Positions 44,709 through 53,681 of a DNA stretch of 64,000 nt are shown here, piece after piece. Under the pieces are notes generated by a model that was not told where the DNA came from, ran no database searches, and was given only the letters and a program-made list of their open reading frames with translations. The DNA comes from an uncultured Pseudomonadota bacterium (GTDB lineage: Bacteria; Pseudomonadota; Gammaproteobacteria; Methylococcales; Methylomonadaceae), in NCBI GenBank assembly GCA_903928965.1, contig CAIYSZ010000025.1:1-64000 (forward strand), given 5' to 3'. The translations under genes were made by a program, and so were the position numbers. Position 1 is the stretch's first letter. Each line of letters begins with the position of its first letter.

Positions 44709-47099
44709 CTAGCCGCCTAAGGTTTTTAAGGTTTGCTTGGCTTCTTCAAGGCCGACGAAATTGCTTTTCGCCTCTACCGCTTTTTGCAAATGCATCAGCG
44801 CTTGGCCAGTGTCGTTCTGCTTGTAAAAGACCATGCCTAAATGATAATTACCGACGCCGGAATTGGGATCCAATTCCAAAACGCGTTGCAATAATTCCTT
44901 GGCCTTTGCATAATCACCGCGTTTATAGGCAATCCAACCCACGGTGTCGACCAAGCTGGGGTTATTGAATTTCAACAACGGTTCGGCGATTTTGGCCGCC
45001 CGTTCCAGATTTTCCGGGGTTGCGGCAAAATCGGACAAATAACTGGCCAAGTTGTTGACCGCCATCACTGACTGCGGATGTTGCTTGTACGATTCTTCGT
45101 ACAGCGCTAACACCTTGTCGTGCTCGCCTTCCGATTGGTATAGGCTGGCCAGATCGGCCACCAGTTCCAAAGCGCCTTTGGATTTTTCCAGGCCGTTTTT
45201 CAAGACATTGATGGCTTCTGGTTTGTTTTTTTGCGCCAATTCAATCATGGCCAGACTGCGGTAAGGGGCAAACCATTCAGGTTTTAATTCCTCAACTTTA
45301 TGGAATGCGGTTTTGGCGTCGGAGAATTTTTGCTCGTTGATGTATACGCCGCCCATCAAGTTATAGGCAATGATATTGTCCGGGCGCTGTTTAATGACTT
45401 GCTGCAATTTGGCCAAGGCCTTGGCGGGTTGCTTGGCGGCCATGAGGGTTTTGATCAGTTCATTCAGCGGTTCTATGGCATCGGGTTTGTGATCGTAGGC
45501 TTTTTGAAACGCTTCCGCGGCCAAATCCAGTTTGTTTTCCGCCTGATAACCTAAACCGGACATATAGAAACCGGTCGGGTCGTCCGGAAAGTTTAGCTGC
45601 ACTTGCTTGGCCGCTTCTTGCGCTTTCTCCCATTGTTTTTCTGAAACCTGGAATTTGAACATCGCCTCCAAGCCTTTTAGGCTCTTAGGATTTATTTTCA
45701 AAAGGGTTTCGAGTTGTTGCTTGACCAAGTCCTTTTGTCCGGCTTTTAATTGCATACCCGCCAGTTCCAGGCGCGCGGTTTCGTCTTTTGGGGCCGCCGC
45801 CACCGCTTTTTCAAGATTTTCGCGCGCCAAAGGCTCTTCGTTGTTGCGTAAGTGCGCGTTTGCCAACATTTTCAGCACATCTGCGTTATTTGGCTGGTCT
45901 ACCAACACGGATCTAAAATCGGCAATGGCTTCCGGAATTTTATTCTCCGCTAGATTGTATTTCCCGCGCAGGGTCAAGGCATCGCTGTCGCGCGGATTAG
46001 CTTCCAGAACTTGGGCGATCAGTTCCTTGGCTTCGTTTGGGCGTTTGGTGAGAGAATAGAGGGTGGCCAGTTTGTCGCGGGCGTTGATACCGCTCGGCCC
46101 AATTTTGTCCATTTCTATGATTTTCTTGAGGGTGGCTTCCCCGGCCGCGGTATCCTTTTTGGCCATTTGCACGTTGAATAGTTTGAAGCGTAGTTCGTAG
46201 GCTTCCGGTTTTTTTTCTATCATCGGCATCAGTTCGGCTATGGCGATATCCGGGCTGCGTTTTTCCATTAAGAAATCAACCAATAGGGTTTTGGCGTCTT
46301 CGTTGTCCGGATTTTTTTGCACGGCGTCGCGCAGGGTGGCTTCCGCCCGATCCAATTGATTTTGTCCGGCTTGAAACATGGCCAGGTTTTTGTATTGCTG
46401 TAATTCCTTCGGCTGCAAGTTGATAATGTCGCTCATGGCTTTTTCAATTTGCTCCGGTTGATTCGTACGCCGGTAGAGGCTAATCAACATGGTGCGCAGC
46501 GGCAAGTTATCCGGATTTTTTTCGATCGCGCTATTTATAATTTCAAAAGCCTTATCCATATTATTGTTTTTGACGTTGATTGACGCAAGCATCATCAAAG
46601 CCGGCACTTCGTTGGGGCTGATTTTTAAAGCGGACTCCACGGAGGCAAAAGCTTCTTGAATTTTGTTTTCAGCGGTTTGTATGCCGGCTTTCAACACGAG
46701 CGCTTCAAGATTAGTGGGTTCCAAGGCTAAAGCCTCGTCCGCCATTTTGTTGGCTTCCTCAAAGTTATGGTTTAACAGCAACAATTGACCAACCCGTACC
46801 CGCGCCATGACATGGGTTTGGTCTTGCGCCACTACCGTGGTGTATTCACGAAAAGCCGGTTCGATTTTGCCTTGTTTGCTCAGCACTTCGCCTATCCAGT
46901 AATGGGTATCCCAATCCTTGGGGTCCATCTGTATCACGTTTTTGAAGGCTATGCCGGCTTTTTCAACTTTACCCGCTTGCAAGTATTGCTTTCCCTCTTC
47001 CTTATATTTCGCCTTGCGCTCTTCGGGGCTGCCGCACGCCGCTAAAGCGGCCGCCAAGATCGCAATGCTTAAACTTTTCAAAATCACTTTATGTTTCAT
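44709..47099 (-). CDS. TPR-repeat lipoprotein, PrsT-like
   Basis: About 796 residues. Signal peptide with lipobox LAAC (ILAAALAACGS), so the mature protein is lipid-anchored. The rest is an array of about twenty tetratricopeptide repeats (for example YLQAGKVEKAGIAFKNVIQ, YKRGDYAKAKELLQRVLEL). Length and composition resemble PrsT, the TPR protein of PEP-CTERM/exosortase and exopolysaccharide loci. Two CTERM-like proteins are in this window, which fits. ATG 47099 is preferred over TTG 47111. The role, envelope protein-complex assembly, is inferred. Confidence 0.82.
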   Translation of the reverse strand: MKHKVILKSLSIAILAAALAACGSPEERKAKYKEEGKQYLQAGKVEKAGIAFKNVIQMDPKDWDTHYWIGEVLSKQGKIEPAFREYTTVVAQDQTHVMARVRVGQLLLLNHNFEEANKMADEALALEPTNLEALVLKAGIQTAENKIQEAFASVESALKISPNEVPALMMLASINVKNNNMDKAFEIINSAIEKNPDNLPLRTMLISLYRRTNQPEQIEKAMSDIINLQPKELQQYKNLAMFQAGQNQLDRAEATLRDAVQKNPDNEDAKTLLVDFLMEKRSPDIAIAELMPMIEKKPEAYELRFKLFNVQMAKKDTAAGEATLKKIIEMDKIGPSGINARDKLATLYSLTKRPNEAKELIAQVLEANPRDSDALTLRGKYNLAENKIPEAIADFRSVLVDQPNNADVLKMLANAHLRNNEEPLARENLEKAVAAAPKDETARLELAGMQLKAGQKDLVKQQLETLLKINPKSLKGLEAMFKFQVSEKQWEKAQEAAKQVQLNFPDDPTGFYMSGLGYQAENKLDLAAEAFQKAYDHKPDAIEPLNELIKTLMAAKQPAKALAKLQQVIKQRPDNIIAYNLMGGVYINEQKFSDAKTAFHKVEELKPEWFAPYRSLAMIELAQKNKPEAINVLKNGLEKSKGALELVADLASLYQSEGEHDKVLALYEESYKQHPQSVMAVNNLASYLSDFAATPENLERAAKIAEPLLKFNNPSLVDTVGWIAYKRGDYAKAKELLQRVLELDPNSGVGNYHLGMVFYKQNDTGQALMHLQKAVEAKSNFVGLEEAKQTLKTLGG

Positions 47100-47236
47100 T
47101 ACCGTATCCAATACCGCAAAAGTTAGATTTGTTAAATTTTAACTGGTTATAGTTAAATAGTTTTATTTTAAAAGATTTATTTCCATTTTAGCCATGCCGG
47201 GATAAAAAAACGCGCCGTACATAGCTGATTCGCACC

Positions 47237-48547
47237 TCACACTAAACGGCCCCAGGCGTCATGCTCGTCGGTCTCTTCGATTAGCGCGCGCGCCCAATCG
47301 CCGGGCCTCAAATGGGTGGCTCCGTCGAGAAAAACCAGCCCGTCTATGTCCGGCGCGTCGCCGGGGCCGCGCGCTACCGCGCCTTCCGCCGCCGTTTCGT
47401 CCACCAGCACCGTTTCCACTTTGCCTATCCGCCGCTGCATGCGCTGGGCGCTAATGGCTTCCTGTTCATGCATGAAGCGCGCCAGACGCTCTTGTTTTAC
47501 CGCTTCCGGCGCCGGGTCCGGCAAGGCGTTGGCGGCCGCGCCGGCTACCGGGGAATAGGCGAAACAGCCAACCCTGTCCAGTTGCGCCTCACGCAGAAAG
47601 CTTAATAATTCCTCAAACTCTTGTTCGGTTTCGCCGGGGAACCCGACAATAAAGGTGCTGCGCAGGGTTAAATCCGGGCATTGTTTCCGCCAGGCCTGAA
47701 TGCGGTTTAATACATCCTCGGCGGCGGCCGGCCGTTTCATTAATTTTAATATACGCGCGCTGGCGTGCTGAAACGGTATATCCAGATAGGGCAATATTTT
47801 GCCCTCGGCCATCAATGGAATGACCTGATCCACGTGCGGATAAGGATAAACGTAGTGCAGCCGCACCCATAAGCCAAGTTCGCCCAAGGCTTGCGCCAAA
47901 TCAGCGAAGCGGGTGCGCCGGGTTTGGTCGCGCCAAACGGCGTTTTGGTAGTGCATATCCACCCCGTAGGCGCTGGTGTCTTGCGATACGACCAGTAGCT
48001 CCTTGACTCCGGCTTGCGCCAAACGTTCGGCCTCGGCCATGACCTCAGGCAGCGGACGGCTGACCAGATCGCCGCGCAGGGCCGGGATGATGCAAAACGT
48101 GCATCGGTGGTTGCAGCCTTCGGATATTTTTAAATAAGCATAGTGACCAGGCGTGAGTTTGACGCCTTGCGGCGGAATCAAATCCAAAAACGGACGGTGC
48201 GGCGGCGGCAAGTGTCGGTGCAGCGCCTGCATGACGGCCTCGGCATCATGCGGACCGGTGACGGCCAGCACCTGAGGGTGTTGTTCCAGTATGGTTTCGC
48301 GCCGCGCGCCGAGGCAGCCGGTGACGATAACCTTGCCGTTTTCCGCCAAGGCTTCGCCGATGCTCTCCAGCGACTCGGCCACCGCCGCATCGATAAAGCC
48401 GCAGGTGTTGACGATGACCAGATCGGCGTCTTGGTAATTGCCGGCTACTAGGTAACCTTCGCTTTTCACGCGGGTTAATATTTGTTCGCTGTCGACCAAG
48501 GCCTTGGGACAACCGAGACTAATGAATCCGACCTTGGGATTTTGCAT
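47237..48547 (-). CDS. rimO: Ribosomal protein S12 methylthiotransferase RimO
   Basis: 436 residues. The N-terminal cluster cysteines are Cys13 (SLGCPK), Cys49 (NTCGF) and Cys78 (TGCLGAR). The radical-SAM CxxxCxxC is at 145-152 (CNHRCTFC), and a C-terminal TRAM-like domain is present. It methylthiolates Asp88 of S12. Length matches RimO and the SLGCPK start separates it from MiaB. Confidence 0.95.
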   Translation of the reverse strand: MQNPKVGFISLGCPKALVDSEQILTRVKSEGYLVAGNYQDADLVIVNTCGFIDAAVAESLESIGEALAENGKVIVTGCLGARRETILEQHPQVLAVTGPHDAEAVMQALHRHLPPPHRPFLDLIPPQGVKLTPGHYAYLKISEGCNHRCTFCIIPALRGDLVSRPLPEVMAEAERLAQAGVKELLVVSQDTSAYGVDMHYQNAVWRDQTRRTRFADLAQALGELGLWVRLHYVYPYPHVDQVIPLMAEGKILPYLDIPFQHASARILKLMKRPAAAEDVLNRIQAWRKQCPDLTLRSTFIVGFPGETEQEFEELLSFLREAQLDRVGCFAYSPVAGAAANALPDPAPEAVKQERLARFMHEQEAISAQRMQRRIGKVETVLVDETAAEGAVARGPGDAPDIDGLVFLDGATHLRPGDWARALIEETDEHDAWGRLV

Positions 48548-48571
48548 AGTATTTTCGATGACTCACATTAT

Positions 48572-48904
48572 TTATAAACACGTTGGCGGCTTGGGCAAGC
48601 CGGCCCATTTGCAGGCGTATTTCAACGGACCTTGCGGAAAAAGTTGATGTAAATAGGCGCTATTGCCTTTTTCAGCGCCAAGTTCTCGGCGCACCGCGCC
48701 GACGAACATGCGCATGTTGGGCAGGTGCTGAAATCGTTGGTAGTATGCGCGTATAAAGCGGATGATTTCCCAATGCGCCGGCGTCAATAAGGTGTTGTCC
48801 GCCGCCGCCAAGGTTTCCGCCACGGCTTCGCTCCATTGCGCGGCGTCGCGCAAAAATCCGTCGCCGGTGCGGGCCAAGGTTTCGCCGCCTACCATTAATT
48901 CCAT
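48572..48904 (-). CDS. tusE: TusE/DsrC-family sulfur relay protein
   Basis: 110 residues. The C-terminal arm PLKYACKWAGLPKPPTCL carries both conserved cysteines, including the penultimate one that accepts sulfur. The helical part LTPAHWEIIRFIRAYYQRF is typical. TusE receives sulfur from TusBCD and passes it to MnmA for tRNA 2-thiolation. Its start overlaps the tusB-like gene by 10 nt. It could be DsrC, but no other dsr genes are here. Confidence 0.9.
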   Translation of the reverse strand: MELMVGGETLARTGDGFLRDAAQWSEAVAETLAAADNTLLTPAHWEIIRFIRAYYQRFQHLPNMRMFVGAVRRELGAEKGNSAYLHQLFPQGPLKYACKWAGLPKPPTCL

Positions 48905-49188
48905 GCCGCGTTTCCGGCATGCCGCTCGGTTAGCGTTACCATGCCTGGATAGTCAATAACTTGCACCTTAGCCGCCAGCTGCTCCGCCGTAACGCCATTG
49001 ACTGTCAGCCACTCTTGGAGTACGTAAACTTGCACTTGCTTCGCGATGAGCGCGTTGACGCCCGCCGCTTCAGCCCGCGCGGCCAGCGCCGCCCATAACG
49101 CGGCGCGCTGCAATAGCACCGCGTCGCCGGCCATGATGCGTTGCGGCAATAGTTCAAGGGCGGCGGGTTGCGAAACCAAGTGCAGCAT
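48895..49188 (-). CDS. tusB: TusB/DsrH-like sulfur relay protein
   Basis: 97 residues from ATG 49188 (MLHLVSQPAALELL). The DsrH/TusB features are an AVLLQRAALWAAL helix near the N-terminus and VQVIDYPGMVTLTERH near the C-terminus. TusB is a small subunit of the TusBCD complex. The longer open frame to 49422 is antisense-like noise over the transporter gene. It starts one base before the upstream gene's stop ends (TAATG) and overlaps tusE by 10 nt. tusC and tusD are not adjacent. Confidence 0.82.
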   Translation of the reverse strand: MLHLVSQPAALELLPQRIMAGDAVLLQRAALWAALAARAEAAGVNALIAKQVQVYVLQEWLTVNGVTAEQLAAKVQVIDYPGMVTLTERHAGNAAWN

Positions 49189-49514
49189 TATTCCACATGG
49201 GTTATTTTCAACCCGACAATACCGATGACGATCAACATGATTGCGGCCAATCGAAACCAATCGGCTGATTCCTTGAATAAAAATATGCCGATCACAGCCA
49301 CGCCGACCGCGCCCATGCCGGTCCAGACCGCGTAAGCAGTGCCGAGCGGCAAGGTTTTGATGGACAGCATCAGTAAGTAAAAGCTGCCGGCGCCGAAAAC
49401 GCAGGTCGCGACGCTCGGCCACAATTTGCTGAAGCCCTCGTTGTATTTAAGGCTGACCGCGAACACGATTTCGGAGCATCCGGCCGCGAATAGCAACCAC
49501 CAACCTAAGCTCAT
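49188..49514 (-). CDS. SMR-family transporter, SugE/Gdx-like
   Basis: 108 residues, four membrane helices. The essential Glu is in AAGCSEIVFAV, and the GTAYAVWTGMGAVG signature is that of SMR proteins, closest to the guanidinium exporter Gdx (SugE) subgroup. It would exchange protons for small cations at the inner membrane. It is the first gene of a compact cluster with tusB and tusE, an unusual partnership. No guanidine riboswitch was recognised upstream. Confidence 0.87.
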   Translation of the reverse strand: MSLGWWLLFAAGCSEIVFAVSLKYNEGFSKLWPSVATCVFGAGSFYLLMLSIKTLPLGTAYAVWTGMGAVGVAVIGIFLFKESADWFRLAAIMLIVIGIVGLKITHVE

Positions 49515-50299
49515 GCATTATCCCGATAAAAGTAAACGCGCATTTTACTATAGTCAGCTGCGTTTCCTTAAAAAATGCGTTATCCCACACTGATTTTAAC
49601 CTATCTTGGGTGTTAGTCTCGCCTAAGCTTGGCTAGGCCGAGAGAACAGACCGTTAATGCAAAAGTCTTGGGTTGGCGGCATGCTGGATACGCACTGTCG
49701 TTTTGAATGCGATGTTACATTTTCGCTAATGGGGCACGGCTAGGCGGCATCTAATTAAACTGTGTTATTTAACGTACTTTTTTAAAAAAATAGGTCATAT
49801 CACGCATTTTTTGTTTTGCGGGTTGGAGTAATGGTCGTCAGGTTTTTGTCTCCCACTTGTTTCTCTGCGCGGTATAAAAAAATAAGCAATTGATAAGTTG
49901 ATTCATTATTTGGTTTTTTGATGTAAACCGCATAATGGCGAAGTATCAATTTTTTAAGCTGGTATGAATAATGCTGTCTATTTCTTTCGGGTCTTCTGAT
50001 TTTGACTCTCTAAGGATTTGATTTTTAGGCGTGGCGACTCTATTAGAGCGTCAAGGCGCGCGGTTTTTTTATAAGGTTCGCCTGGATGAATGGCTGTGAG
50101 GATTTTGTGAATACTTTGACGGTAAGCTAACTTGATAGACGGCTAGCCGAACAAGTAAAATTGCCGGTTGAGTCGTGGATGCGCGGGAGCAGCCATGGCC
50201 GGTTAAGCCGCGGTTCGGCGGACCGGTTTACAATTTAAAAAAACTATTTGATTGAACGCTAGTTGATTGCTCTCTAGTCGATTGAACCTTGGAATTTTG
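49515..50299. other. Long intergenic region upstream of the DUF4266-DUF3570 operon
   Basis: 785 nt, AT-rich in its middle, no credible gene. It contains one copy (49752-49773) of a 22-nt sequence that recurs inverted at 55806-55827, followed by a T6A7-rich palindromic stretch. Promoters for the flanking divergent genes must lie here, but I cannot place them with confidence. Confidence 0.45.
49752..49773 (+). repeat. 22-nt repeat, left copy (inverted relative to right copy)
   Basis: TAATTAAACTGTGTTATTTA plus AC is the exact reverse complement of 55806-55827. The two copies flank the DUF4266, outer-membrane fusion and NHL genes. Confidence 0.6.
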
Positions 50300-50506
50300 A
50301 TGATTATTATAAGAATAATTCCGCTGTTACTGCTGACGGCTTGCGAGACGGTGCAACCGTGGGAAAGAGGAAATCTGGCCAAGGCGGTCATGGCGGCGGA
50401 TCCGTCGCCCATGCATAGCTCGTCATTGCAGCACAATTACTCCAGCCGTGAGGCGGCCGGTCAGGCCAGCGGCGGCGCTACCGGGGGCGGTTGTGGTTGC
50501 AACTGA
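50300..50506 (+). CDS. DUF4266 lipoprotein
   Basis: 68 residues. Lipobox LLTAC after a short hydrophobic leader (MIIIRIIPLLLLTAC), then VQPWERGNLAKAVMA, the DUF4266 signature, and a Gly/Cys tail GGGCGCN. DUF4266 genes commonly precede DUF3570 genes, and a DUF3570-type protein follows here after 110 nt. A metal-binding role for the cysteine tail is possible but unproven. ATG 50300 is preferred over TTG 50267 because it gives a proper lipoprotein signal. Confidence 0.82.
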   Translation: MIIIRIIPLLLLTACETVQPWERGNLAKAVMAADPSPMHSSSLQHNYSSREAAGQASGGATGGGCGCN

Positions 50507-50616
50507 GCGTTTGTGCGGATTTCGATTGGCTGCCCAGGCGGCAGCCGGGGGCGGGGTTGCCGCCGTACATGAATATTGTTCGCCGGTAAGCGGCAAATTG
50601 GCTGACGGAGCCGGTT

Positions 50617-53600
50617 ATGCGCGATGCTAAGATCAATCAGACGCTGGCGCGCAAGCCGGCGCTCAACGCCTTGGCGGCGGCCTGCCGCGCGGTGTTGCAG
50701 GTTTGGCCCGCCGGGTTTGCCGCTACAACCGCGCCGCGGACGGTAGTCAAAAAGTCTGGCGCTCCCGGCAGCCGTTTATTGCAAGCTTTTTGCGTTTCCG
50801 CGCTGGCGCTAAACGGGGCCGCCGCGCGCGGAGACGGCAACTTGGGTCAGCAAACCATGGGCAGCGGCTATGTTACCGGTCAGTCGTTGCCAAACTCCGA
50901 TAGCATTACGCCGGAGGTGATGGAAAACGAAGACCTGGGTTTGTACGGTCCGGACCAGGATGAAGAGGAAGTCGGCTACCAATATAGTCATTATCAGGAG
51001 GGAAAGCGGGATTTATGGACTCAAAACGCTGATGGCGTCACCGGCGCCAACGGCATTAACCACCAAAGCGGTCCTTTTAAGGCCGCGAATAATTTTAATC
51101 CCATAACCGTGGATACCGAGCATGCGTTCGCCCGTATGCGTTTAAGCGATAGAATTCATTTCGGTTTTAATTATAATCAAGACGTGTGGGGCGGCGCTAC
51201 CCCGTGGATGGATTCTCCCGCCGGCCGTTTTATGACCATTGGAACGGTGAATAGCAGTTATCCTTCCGCGAACCGGGCCGCGGCTTCCTATGATATTTTC
51301 AATACCTCGAACCAGTTTTTTGACGCTAACGGCAAGCCGGTGTACTTAAAGGATAGCAATGCCTTGACCGGGCAATTCAGCACCGCGCCAAATCGGATTC
51401 AGCATGTGATGGGTTACGCCTCGCCGGAGGTGCGCAACCAAATCGACTTTAAACTGGGGTATGACTGGAATAACGCGGCGCTGGATGTCGGCGGCGGGCA
51501 ATCCATAGAACACGATTACGCCTCGCGCTACGGCAATCTGGCGGCGCGGATGGATTTTAATCAGAAACGCACTACGCTGAACATGGGCTTGAGCTATACC
51601 AATAGCGCCACGCACGCCACCTTAAATAACACCAACGCCATCTTCCCGAATGAGGCGTACGATCCGGAGGTCAAGGTGACTCCGTTTGTGGTGGCCTTGG
51701 GTAATCCTACCAGCACCATGATGGAAAACGCCATGGTCACTGGCAACCGGGAAGACGGCGCGTTCTCATTGGCCTTAAGTCAGGTATTGACCAAGAATTC
51801 AGTAGCCAGCGGCGGATTTAATTTTACCCGCTCCACCGGTTTTTTGGGTAATCCGTATAAAGAGGTTTTGGCTTATTTTTTAGACGCCAATTGGCGCACC
51901 GATGGTACGGTGGGTTTGCTTCCGTCTAATGCGTATCCCGGCTTGAAATATTCTCCGAATCAAGCGGAGCAGCTATTGGAGAAACGGCCCAATCAGCGCA
52001 ATCAATTCACTTGGGACGCCAGCTATCGGCATTTTGTGGAGCCGTTGAACGGGGCCGCCAAGCTGAGTTATAGCTTTTTTCACGACGATTGGGGCATAAA
52101 CGCGCATACCTTTGATTTTGAATGGCGGCAAAGCCTGTTCGACGCCTGGCTGCTGACGCCTAGCGTGCGCTATTATTCGCAGTCGCAGGCCAATTTTTAT
52201 ACGCCTTATTTGCTGATCGACACTCCCGACGGCGGCGCTAATTTATCCAATAAGCAATTATACGGTAATTATTCCACCGACCAGCGGCTGGCGGCGTATG
52301 GCTCGATCAGCGCCGGCGTCAGTTTGTCGCGGCAAGTGGCTCGCGGTTTGGAGTTGGAAATGGGCTACCAGTATTACCTGCATAAGGCGGCGTTGTACAT
52401 GGGGGGGGATAACTCGGCTAATGATTTCATGGATTTCAGATATTACACCGTCAACGCCGGCATTCGCGCCAATTTGGCGCAATTGGCCGGTTCCCGCCGC
52501 ACTTATCAAGGCAGCGGGATAGAGGACTGGTTTAGTGTTTTGTTCGAGGATGATCCGAAAGCCGACAACCCGCACGCCCGTCACCGCCATATGGCCGGCC
52601 ACGGCCACAACCATGCCAAGGCGCCGGCCGGGGTCATGTTCGCGCATACGCTGGACAAGGCCGGCGATTACATGTTTGGTTACCGGCTGATGCACTCCCA
52701 GTGGCAAGGGGCTTATTTGCAGGGCAACCAACCGGTAAGCGACGCGGTGATTACCTCGCCGGCGGGCAATACCGCTTGCGCCCAGGCCAATCAGTCAACT
52801 TTTGGACATAATCCGACCTCGCAATGTTATATGTACACCACCAGAATGCTGATGGACATGCATATGCTGGATTTGATGTACGCGCCTACCGATTGGCTGA
52901 CCTTGATGTTGATGCCGCAATTCATGTCCATGTCGATGAATATGAACATGCCGGTGTACATGAATCCGCAAGATATGGGCGGCATGTTCCCCAACGGCAA
53001 TATGCGGAGTTATATGTATAGCGGCGGTTTTGGCGATACTTCCGCCTATGCCATGCTCAACTTATGGGGCGACGGCAACCACAAATTAATCTTGACGCAC
53101 GGTATTAGCGCGCCAACCGGCGGCATCAATATTCGCGGTCAGTTCATGCGCACCCAATATTACCCGTACGATATGCAATTGGGCAGCGGCACTTGGGATT
53201 ACAAGCCTAGCCTCACCTATACCGGTCAATGGGATGACGTGTTTTGGGGGGGGCAGGTCAATGGCATACATCGGCTGCAAAGTCAAAATTCCTCCGGCTA
53301 CCGGCTGGGCGACGTATTTCAGGCCACGGCCTGGGGCGGTTATCAGTTTAATGATTGGTTTAGCGGTACGGTGCGCGGTTTGTATACCGGGCAGGGCAAA
53401 ATTGTCGGCATTGATCAAAATATATTGCAGACTAATTCCTATTTGCCGCAAATGCCAATGCCTGACGCTTATTCCAATAATTACGGCGGGACTACCGCCG
53501 ATTTAGGCATAGGTTTTACCCTCAGCATTCCGCGCGGCCGTTTGGCCGGCAATATGATATCGGCGGAATGGCTGCAACCCATGTACACCAATTACCAAGG

Positions 53601-53655
53601 TTATCAGGTCGAGCGTTACGGTACGCTGGCGGTTAATTGGATGTATATGTTTTAG
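50617..53655 (+). CDS. Apparent fusion of DUF3570 barrel with a second Met/His-rich outer-membrane protein
   Basis: 1012 residues. After an unusually long leader (about 70 residues, hydrophobic part FCVSALALNGAAA), residues about 80-640 look like a DUF3570 barrel (EEVGYQYSHYQEGKRDLW; alternating aromatic strands). A His-rich linker lies at 649-668 (HARHRHMAGHGHNHAK). Residues about 670-1012 form a second barrel-like module (GDYMFGYRLMHSQW, MLDLMYAPTDWLTLMLMPQF) with dense methionines at about 742-805, ending in WMYMF. His- and Met-rich segments suggest copper binding at the cell surface. The second module resembles proteins usually encoded alone, so a fusion is inferred. The true start is uncertain. 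Confidence 0.72.
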   Translation: MRDAKINQTLARKPALNALAAACRAVLQVWPAGFAATTAPRTVVKKSGAPGSRLLQAFCVSALALNGAAARGDGNLGQQTMGSGYVTGQSLPNSDSITPEVMENEDLGLYGPDQDEEEVGYQYSHYQEGKRDLWTQNADGVTGANGINHQSGPFKAANNFNPITVDTEHAFARMRLSDRIHFGFNYNQDVWGGATPWMDSPAGRFMTIGTVNSSYPSANRAAASYDIFNTSNQFFDANGKPVYLKDSNALTGQFSTAPNRIQHVMGYASPEVRNQIDFKLGYDWNNAALDVGGGQSIEHDYASRYGNLAARMDFNQKRTTLNMGLSYTNSATHATLNNTNAIFPNEAYDPEVKVTPFVVALGNPTSTMMENAMVTGNREDGAFSLALSQVLTKNSVASGGFNFTRSTGFLGNPYKEVLAYFLDANWRTDGTVGLLPSNAYPGLKYSPNQAEQLLEKRPNQRNQFTWDASYRHFVEPLNGAAKLSYSFFHDDWGINAHTFDFEWRQSLFDAWLLTPSVRYYSQSQANFYTPYLLIDTPDGGANLSNKQLYGNYSTDQRLAAYGSISAGVSLSRQVARGLELEMGYQYYLHKAALYMGGDNSANDFMDFRYYTVNAGIRANLAQLAGSRRTYQGSGIEDWFSVLFEDDPKADNPHARHRHMAGHGHNHAKAPAGVMFAHTLDKAGDYMFGYRLMHSQWQGAYLQGNQPVSDAVITSPAGNTACAQANQSTFGHNPTSQCYMYTTRMLMDMHMLDLMYAPTDWLTLMLMPQFMSMSMNMNMPVYMNPQDMGGMFPNGNMRSYMYSGGFGDTSAYAMLNLWGDGNHKLILTHGISAPTGGINIRGQFMRTQYYPYDMQLGSGTWDYKPSLTYTGQWDDVFWGGQVNGIHRLQSQNSSGYRLGDVFQATAWGGYQFNDWFSGTVRGLYTGQGKIVGIDQNILQTNSYLPQMPMPDAYSNNYGGTTADLGIGFTLSIPRGRLAGNMISAEWLQPMYTNYQGYQVERYGTLAVNWMYMF

Positions 53656-53681
53656 TTGAGTTTTTTAAGTAGAGAACAGAT

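Noticed and set aside
49189-49422. Longer start for the tusB-like gene (175 codons)
   Set aside because: The N-terminal 78 codons are antisense-like Arg/His-rich sequence over the SMR gene; homology begins at the ATG at 49188.
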